DNA of 64,000 nt from Cohnella sp. WQ 127256 (GTDB lineage Bacteria; Bacillota; Bacilli; Paenibacillales; Paenibacillaceae): NCBI RefSeq assembly GCF_024519285.1, contig NZ_JAMZCY010000001.1, forward strand, positions 1,736,001 to 1,800,000, written 5' to 3'. The translations under genes were made by a program, and so were the position numbers. The notes beneath the pieces are model-generated. The model searched no databases. It was given only the letters and a program-made list of their open reading frames with translations, and was not told the DNA's origin. This document shows, piece after piece, positions 58,843 through 64,000 of this stretch. Position 1 is the first letter of the stretch; each line of letters opens with the position of its first letter.

Positions 58843-59655
58843 TTATCGTGGTTTCGGCATCAGCCAAGCGTGATCCGGATCGTTATAAAACTTCCAAATC
58901 CGAACGGGACCCGCCATCACGTTCAAATAATACACTTCATAACCAGGTGGGGCGCATACCGGATGATATCCCTTAGGTATGAGTACAGCCTCACCATTTC
59001 CCACAGTCAACGTCTCATCCAACGAACGGTTGTCTGTATAGACGCGTTGTACCGCAAATCCACGCTCCGGCTTCACTTGATAATAATAGGTTTCTTCAAG
59101 CAGCGATTCCACAGGTAATAAGTCACGATCGTGCTTGTGCGGTGGGAAGCTTGACCAGTGACCTGCGGGCGTAAATACTTCCACGACAAGCAAATTTTCC
59201 GCAAGCGCGGTTTCCGGCAAAATATTGTGCACGAGTCGCTGCGTGCTTCCTTCACCACGATTTTCAACGCCAACCTGCCTGGGTCCGATCAATCGTGCGG
59301 AGTGCGTCCCTCTTCCCGGAGCCCAGCAGACGGCAATTTGCAAATCCGTGAGCGCAGTAACCGTAAACGTATCCGAGGAAGGAATATAAACGGAATACGG
59401 AGGGATTTTCTCGAATACACTCATTCGCCCACCAATACTCTTCCATTCCGAATTCTCTGTGGACAAGTCAGCCTTTCCACTAAGGAGGACAACACAAGCT
59501 TCACGCTCCTCCGTCAGACGACTCATCGATTCGCCTTCCCTTAGCGTGTATACTTCAAAACCGACATAACTCCAGCCAGCCGATTCCGGTGTAATCCGAA
59601 GAATATTGCCTTCAGAATCTGGGTGTTGATTCGGTTTCACGATCAATTTGCTCAT
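58843..59655 (-). CDS. iolB: 5-deoxy-glucuronate isomerase
   Basis: A 270-residue bicupin enzyme of inositol breakdown that turns 5-deoxy-D-glucuronate into 2-deoxy-5-keto-D-gluconate. Seen are the N-cupin (WSYVGFEVYTLREGES) and the metal site of the C-cupin (WSSFPPHKHD with EETYYYQVKPERGF, VLIPKGYHPVCAPPGYE and YYLNVMAG). Length is typical. The frame opens 11 codons earlier, but AAAGGAGG precedes the ATG at 59655. It is the last gene of the iolD-C-A-B run. Confidence 0.95.
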   Translation of the reverse strand: MSKLIVKPNQHPDSEGNILRITPESAGWSYVGFEVYTLREGESMSRLTEEREACVVLLSGKADLSTENSEWKSIGGRMSVFEKIPPYSVYIPSSDTFTVTALTDLQIAVCWAPGRGTHSARLIGPRQVGVENRGEGSTQRLVHNILPETALAENLLVVEVFTPAGHWSSFPPHKHDRDLLPVESLLEETYYYQVKPERGFAVQRVYTDNRSLDETLTVGNGEAVLIPKGYHPVCAPPGYEVYYLNVMAGPVRIWKFYNDPDHAWLMPKPR

Positions 59656-59733
59656 TTCCAAATGCCTCCTTTCCTGAATCAGATTCATTGTTCAGACAAG
59701 TACATCGGAATCAACTTATCCTCAATCCGTTGC

Positions 59734-61194
59734 TTACCAGCGGGAAGTGACCATCTTCTTCCTCGTATAGAACTCAACGCCGTCCGATCCATTGGCATGC
59801 AAATCACCATAGAACGATTTCTTCCAGCCTGAGAATGGGAAAAAGGCCATGGGTGCGGGTACTCCCAAATTCACACCAAGCATGCCAGCATCGATCGTTT
59901 CGCGGAATTGACGAACGTTACTGCCGTCCTGGGTGAAAATACATGCGCCGTTAGCCAGTTCAGAACGATTCGCTAGCTCAATCGCCTCTTCAAGGCTGTC
60001 TACCCGAACGACTGACAGCACCGGGGCAAAAATTTCATCCTTCCAAATCTTCATCTCACACGTCACTTGATCGAAGATCGTCGGTCCGACGAAATAACCA
60101 GTGCCGTTGGATGCAGTATCTGTGCGTCCGTCGCGGAGCAGCACCGCACCTTCTTCTATGCCCGTTGCGATATAGCCTAGCGTACGTTCCTTGTGTGGAC
60201 CACGAATGACCGGGCCAAGAAAGACATCCTTATCCAGCCCGTTACCTATGGTCAGCTTGTCAGCTGCGAACACCAGCTTATCGATCAACGTCTCGGACGC
60301 TGCGCCAACGGAGACAACAACAGCGCACGCCATACAGCGCTCTCCCGCGGAACCAAAAGCCGCGTTAATGATCTGTGTCACTGCACCGTCCATGTCGGCA
60401 TCCGGCATGACGATCGTATGGTTCTTAGCGCCAGCGAGTGCCTGTACTCGTTTCCCTTGCACGGTTGCATTCGTATACACATATTCCGCGACTGGCTGAG
60501 AACCAACGAATGAAATCGCAATGACGTCAGGGTGCTCGAGTAGACCATTCACGACATCATGCGATCCGTGCACCAGGTTCAGCACGCCGTCTGGCAATCC
60601 CGCTTCCTTAAACAGCTCCACCAGCCGATTCGCTAACAGTGGTGTCCGCTCGGAAGGCTTCAGGACAAACGTATTCCCACATGCAATAGCAAGCGGGAAC
60701 ATCCAACAGGGCACCATCATCGGGAAGTTAAAGGGTGTAATTCCACCTACAACACCGATCGGAAAGCGATACATGCCCGACTCCACATTCGTAGCAATGT
60801 CTGGAAGCTGTTTGCCCATCATAAGAGTCGGTGCCCCAGCAGCAAATTCAACACATTCAATGCCTCGCATAACTTCCCCATGCGCTTCTTGGTAGTTTTT
60901 TCCGTTCTCTAACGTGATGATCCTAGCAAGCTCTTCCCAATGATCGACCAACAGCTGTTGATATTTGAATAGAATTCGAGCCCGGCGCGGGACGGGCGTC
61001 TTACTCCATGTTTGGAATGTTTCTTTGGCATTCTGTACGGCATGATCCACGTCACCCTTGGAAGAAAGCGGCACATTAGCGATAATTTCTTCGGTTGCCG
61101 GATTGAATACGGGTTCCGTCTTACTTGATGTGGAAGCGATCCATTCTCCTCCGATAAAGTTACTTAATGTTTCGGATGCTTTTGTCTCTATCAT
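59734..61194 (-). CDS. iolA: Methylmalonate-semialdehyde dehydrogenase (acylating)
   Basis: A 486-residue CoA-acylating aldehyde dehydrogenase. The family-specific start [10 protein letters not shown], the [20 protein letters not shown] block, and the catalytic cysteine in [10 protein letters not shown] are clear. It converts malonate semialdehyde (or methylmalonate semialdehyde) to acetyl-CoA (propionyl-CoA) at the end of the inositol pathway. The GTG at 61206 touches the GGAGAG box, so ATG at 61194 is the better start. Spacing to iolC is 19 bases, and to iolB about 78 bases. Confidence 0.95.
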   Translation of the reverse strand: MIETKASETLSNFIGGEWIASTSSKTEPVFNPATEEIIANVPLSSKGDVDHAVQNAKETFQTWSKTPVPRRARILFKYQQLLVDHWEELARIITLENGKNYQEAHGEVMRGIECVEFAAGAPTLMMGKQLPDIATNVESGMYRFPIGVVGGITPFNFPMMVPCWMFPLAIACGNTFVLKPSERTPLLANRLVELFKEAGLPDGVLNLVHGSHDVVNGLLEHPDVIAISFVGSQPVAEYVYTNATVQGKRVQALAGAKNHTIVMPDADMDGAVTQIINAAFGSAGERCMACAVVVSVGAASETLIDKLVFAADKLTIGNGLDKDVFLGPVIRGPHKERTLGYIATGIEEGAVLLRDGRTDTASNGTGYFVGPTIFDQVTCEMKIWKDEIFAPVLSVVRVDSLEEAIELANRSELANGACIFTQDGSNVRQFRETIDAGMLGVNLGVPAPMAFFPFSGWKKSFYGDLHANGSDGVEFYTRKKMVTSRW

Positions 61195-61213
61195 CTTAGC
61201 GCTCACCTCTCCA

Positions 61214-62209
61214 TTACGCTTTTCTAGAAGCTAGCATATATTGTTCGACCTGTTCGACTGTCGGCATGGCGTCCGAGCAGCTATGACTTGAAATAACGAT
61301 CGATGCGGACGCACTGCCAAATGTCATACTGCGACTGACGTCCCATCCCTGCATAAGTCCATAGATGAAACCTGCCGCATACGAATCACCTGCTCCGAAC
61401 GTTTTGATAACCTTTGCTGGGAAAATAGAACCTCGCTGTGAGCTGCCGTCCTTGCCATAAGCGATCGATCCATCCTTGCCGTGCTTGATGACGACAAGTT
61501 CTGCGTGGTAGTCGAACCATTGCGCCGCTGTTACCTCATCGCTGTGTTCCGCATTGTCGTCGAATCGCTCCAGCATATTGAATTCCTCACGCGTGCCGAT
61601 TATAATATCGCTTTTTTCCGCTGCTAGATGGTAGAATATTGCCGTTTCCTCAAGGGATGCCCACGAATAGGGCCGGTAATCGATATCGAATATAACCTTA
61701 GTGCCATGTTTACGAGCGTAACGTAGAGCAAGCAGAACCGCCTCGCGGGACGGGCTCTGCGCTAGAGCAGTGCCAGATACGAGGAGAACCTTACTTCGAG
61801 CGAGCAACGATTCGTCAACTTCTATCGGTGCAAGTAGCAGATCTGCTACGTTGCTGCGGTACATCAGAATGCTGCATTCCTCAGGGCTCTTGATTTCTGT
61901 AAAAGCGAGACCGGTAACCGCGCCGGTTCGATCTGTCGTAATCCCAGAAGTGCCAATGCCGTTATTGTGCAAATAGTCGATGATGAACCGGCCCATTTGA
62001 TCGTCTGCTACCTTGCCTATGAAATCTGTTTTTAAGCCCAATCGGGACATCCCGATGCAGATGTTAGCCGGTGACCCGCCGACATATTTAGTAAATGTCA
62101 TCGTCTCTTCCATCGGACGATTAATCTCATTAGCATTCAGATCGATACATAGACGGCCGATCGCTACAAAATCCAGCCCTCTATCAGTCGCAAAAGTTAT
62201 CGAGTCCAT
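61214..62209 (-). CDS. iolC: 5-dehydro-2-deoxygluconokinase
   Basis: A 331-residue PfkB-family kinase. The N-terminal [17 protein letters not shown] sugar-binding block and the C-terminal [18 protein letters not shown] with the catalytic Asp (GAGDS) are present. It phosphorylates 2-deoxy-5-keto-D-gluconate. It starts 18 bases after iolD stops, with AGGAAGAAGGGA as ribosome site, so the genes form one operon. Bacillales iolC genes have the same length. Confidence 0.95.
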   Translation of the reverse strand: MDSITFATDRGLDFVAIGRLCIDLNANEINRPMEETMTFTKYVGGSPANICIGMSRLGLKTDFIGKVADDQMGRFIIDYLHNNGIGTSGITTDRTGAVTGLAFTEIKSPEECSILMYRSNVADLLLAPIEVDESLLARSKVLLVSGTALAQSPSREAVLLALRYARKHGTKVIFDIDYRPYSWASLEETAIFYHLAAEKSDIIIGTREEFNMLERFDDNAEHSDEVTAAQWFDYHAELVVIKHGKDGSIAYGKDGSSQRGSIFPAKVIKTFGAGDSYAAGFIYGLMQGWDVSRSMTFGSASASIVISSHSCSDAMPTVEQVEQYMLASRKA

Positions 62210-62227
62210 CGCATTCCCTTCTTCCTG

Positions 62228-64000
62228 TTAATAAGGACGCGCTGTACGGAGGTTATGCTGCATCTTGTCATGCGCCTTCAGCACCTTGTCGCTTACGGAC
62301 ACCTCAGGTACGCCGACGTTCCACCAAGAGTCATAACCACCTGTATTCGTTCCTGGAAGCACCTTAATCTCCACCAGCACAGGTCCTTGTTCCGCTTTCG
62401 CGTCACGAAGCGCCTGCTCCAGTTCTTTGGCCGTACCGGCGGTATAAGAAGCTGCACCCAAACCTCGGGCTAACGCGGAATAATTGATCGACATGTAAGG
62501 TCCATCCAGACGGCCCGTCTCTTTGGAACGGAGGCGGAACTCATTGCCGAAGCCGTCGCTGCCTTGATCGCGCTGTAAGTTATGAATGCACTGAAATCCG
62601 TTGTTGTCGAATAGGAGAACAGTTAGCTTAACGCCCTCTTGGATTGCCGTAACCAGCTCAGAGTGCAGCATAAGGTAGCTTCCATCACCGACTAATGCAT
62701 ACACGTCCCGCCCCGGCTCCGCAAGAGCAACACCGAATGCGCCGCTTATCTCATATCCCATGCAGGAAAAACCATATTCCATGTGATAAGTCTTCGGCTC
62801 AGTTGTCCGCCACACTCGGTGCAGATCGCCTGGAAGGCTCCCCGCAGCGCCAACGACAACTGCTGTCGATCCGATGTAGCCATTGATAATACCAAGCGCT
62901 CTTGTCTGGGTTAACCCAGCATCGCTCTCCAGCTCGTAGAGGCGGTCAACTTCATTGTCCCACTCTGTCTTCATCTCACTGATAGCTCCATCAGCATAGC
63001 TAGTAAGGAATCCACGTTCTGCCAATTCTTGCTGCAGCGCCACAAGCGCAACCTTCGCGTCCGCTATGACAGACTCGGCTTCCATTTTAACCGCATCGAA
63101 GGAGCTGACATTCAAGCTCAGGAATGCGACATATGGGTTACTGAACGCGGATTTGGATGCAGTAGTGAAGTCTGAGAATCGAGTTCCGACCCCGATAATC
63201 AAATCCGCTTCAGCAGCTAACCGGTTTGCCACTAATGTACCGGTCGTACCCACGCCGCCAACACCTAGTGGATGATTCCAAGGAATCGCGCTTTTGCCCG
63301 CCTGTGTCTCCGCTACCGGAATCCCGAATGCTTCTGCGAATGCAAGCAGCTCTTTCGTCGCATCCGCGTAATGGACGCCTCCCCCTGCAATAATCAAAGG
63401 CTTTTGCTTCCGCATGATCAAATCAACTGCACGATAAATAGCATCCTGCTCTGCCGGACGACGCTGCAGAAAATGGACACGCTTCTCGAAGAAGTGTGCC
63501 GGATAATCATAAGCTTCCGCTTGAACGTCCTGGGGTAGCGCGAGCGTGACCGCTCCGGTTTCGGCCGGATCAGTCAGAACTCGCATCGCTTGGATGAGCG
63601 ATGACATCAACTGCTCCGGACGAACAATACGGTCCCAGAACTTGCTGACCGCTTTGAACGGATCGTTCGCTGATACCGAGTAATCGGTTGGGACCTCCAA
63701 TTGCTGCAATACAGGGTCTGGCTGGCGGGAGGCGAAGTTATCACCAGGGAGCAGCAGCACCGGTATACGATTGACTGTCGCCGTTGCGGCGCCGGTCATC
63801 ATGTTGAGCGCTCCCGGACCGATCGAGGTCGTACAGGCAAAAATCTGCCTACGGTTTTTCTGCTTGGCATAAGCAGTGGCAGCATGAACCATGCCCTGTT
63901 CGTTCTTGCCCTGAAGGAACATCAAATTGCCAGGCTCGCGCTCTATAGCCTCGCCGATGCCTGTAACATTACCGTGTCCGAAGATACCCATAATTCCCCT
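62228..64000 (-). CDS. iolD: 3D-trihydroxycyclohexane-1,2-dione hydrolase, C-terminal part (5' end outside window)
   Basis: At least 590 residues of a ThDP-dependent enzyme that hydrolyses 3D-(3,5/4)-trihydroxycyclohexane-1,2-dione to 5-deoxy-D-glucuronate. The visible start corresponds to the pyrimidine-binding domain (QGKNEQGMVHAATAYAKQKN with its glutamate); the ThDP-Mg motif is ALVGDGSYLMLHSELVTA (GDGS). The frame stays open to the window edge, and full-length IolD is about 640 residues, so about 50 residues are missing. The gene heads the visible iol run, and its promoter lies outside the window. Confidence 0.9.
   Translation of the reverse strand, partial: RGIMGIFGHGNVTGIGEAIEREPGNLMFLQGKNEQGMVHAATAYAKQKNRRQIFACTTSIGPGALNMMTGAATATVNRIPVLLLPGDNFASRQPDPVLQQLEVPTDYSVSANDPFKAVSKFWDRIVRPEQLMSSLIQAMRVLTDPAETGAVTLALPQDVQAEAYDYPAHFFEKRVHFLQRRPAEQDAIYRAVDLIMRKQKPLIIAGGGVHYADATKELLAFAEAFGIPVAETQAGKSAIPWNHPLGVGGVGTTGTLVANRLAAEADLIIGVGTRFSDFTTASKSAFSNPYVAFLSLNVSSFDAVKMEAESVIADAKVALVALQQELAERGFLTSYADGAISEMKTEWDNEVDRLYELESDAGLTQTRALGIINGYIGSTAVVVGAAGSLPGDLHRVWRTTEPKTYHMEYGFSCMGYEISGAFGVALAEPGRDVYALVGDGSYLMLHSELVTAIQEGVKLTVLLFDNNGFQCIHNLQRDQGSDGFGNEFRLRSKETGRLDGPYMSINYSALARGLGAASYTAGTAKELEQALRDAKAEQGPVLVEIKVLPGTNTGGYDSWWNVGVPEVSVSDKVLKAHDKMQHNLRTARPY

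Noticed and set aside
1-64000. Search by eye for CRISPR arrays, IS elements, tRNA or rRNA genes and phage genes
   Set aside because: No regularly spaced repeats, transposase or integrase motifs, or recognisable tRNA/rRNA stretches were seen; a dedicated tRNA scan was not possible.
58843-64000. Idea that the iol genes belong to the glycoside island because inositol enzymes share isomerase and Gfo/Idh/MocA folds with it
   Set aside because: The iol run is 23 kb away, forms its own operon with its own terminator, and its gene content is the standard inositol pathway.

Overview
The window looks like chromosome of a Gram-positive Paenibacillaceae-type bacterium (Paenibacillus, Cohnella or a close relative). 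The evidence is a YesM/YesN two-component pair beside an LplA/LplB/LplC-type sugar ABC transporter, AGGAGG-like ribosome binding sites before nearly every gene, CcpA-type cre boxes, a sigma-54 factor with an AcoR-type activator, an ECF sigma/anti-sigma pair, an iol gene set and many Bacillales housekeeping families. No transposase, prophage gene, CRISPR array, rRNA or tRNA was recognised.

Layout. Bases 1-12.4 kb hold ordinary genes: the end of a sugar-binding protein, DUF445, a DHA2-type MFS pump, M42 peptidase with DinB, radical SAM/SPASM, phosphodiesterase, luciferase-like oxidoreductase, ppaC, msrAB and a TetR regulator. From 12.4 to 35.3 kb, almost all on the minus strand, lies a glycoside-utilisation island. 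It contains a YesM/YesN pair, an ABC importer with an embedded GH106-like hydrolase, a GH3 beta-glucosidase, GH43 beta-xylosidase, ROK glucokinase, four sugar-isomerase-fold proteins, two Gfo/Idh/MocA oxidoreductases and two small DUF6379 proteins. The last three families form the known C-glycoside deglycosidase machinery: 3-oxidation of the sugar, then C-C (or C-O) cleavage by an alpha/beta complex. One complete oxidoreductase-beta-alpha operon (28794-26213) and a second alpha/beta pair next to GH43 are present.

From 35.6 to 47 kb there is a ten-gene minus-strand operon for oxidative breakdown of an aromatic compound: extradiol dioxygenase, acyl-CoA-dehydrogenase-like flavin monooxygenase, C-C hydrolase-like alpha/beta hydrolase, FMN split-barrel protein, 3-oxoacid CoA-transferase A/B, fumarylacetoacetate hydrolase, cyclase-family hydrolase and thiolase. 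Its last gene is rpoN itself. A near-consensus sigma-54 promoter (45016-45033) sits before the first gene, and a sigma-54 activator gene carrying a near-perfect cre box lies just upstream. The operon therefore seems to encode its own sigma factor. Taken together, the two islands could strip sugars from plant glycosides (flavonoid C- or O-glycosides are one possibility) and then open the aromatic aglycone or its fragments; that link is inference.

From 47.3 to 58.8 kb are assorted genes: a lipase-like hydrolase, a GHL10-type secreted glycosidase, acetyltransferases, a lipoprotein, zinc-ribbon membrane proteins, an ECF sigma factor with its anti-sigma factor, and a YbaK-type deacylase. From 58.8 kb to the end is the inositol catabolic operon iolD-iolC-iolA-iolB, with iolD running off the window. 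Three gene fossils were found outside annotated genes: an MFS transporter remnant (25.8-26.2 kb), a short msrA fragment (47.2 kb) and an ORF with an in-frame stop (53.6-53.9 kb). A 35-bp element shared by the ABC operon and the second alpha/beta operon suggests a common activator site.
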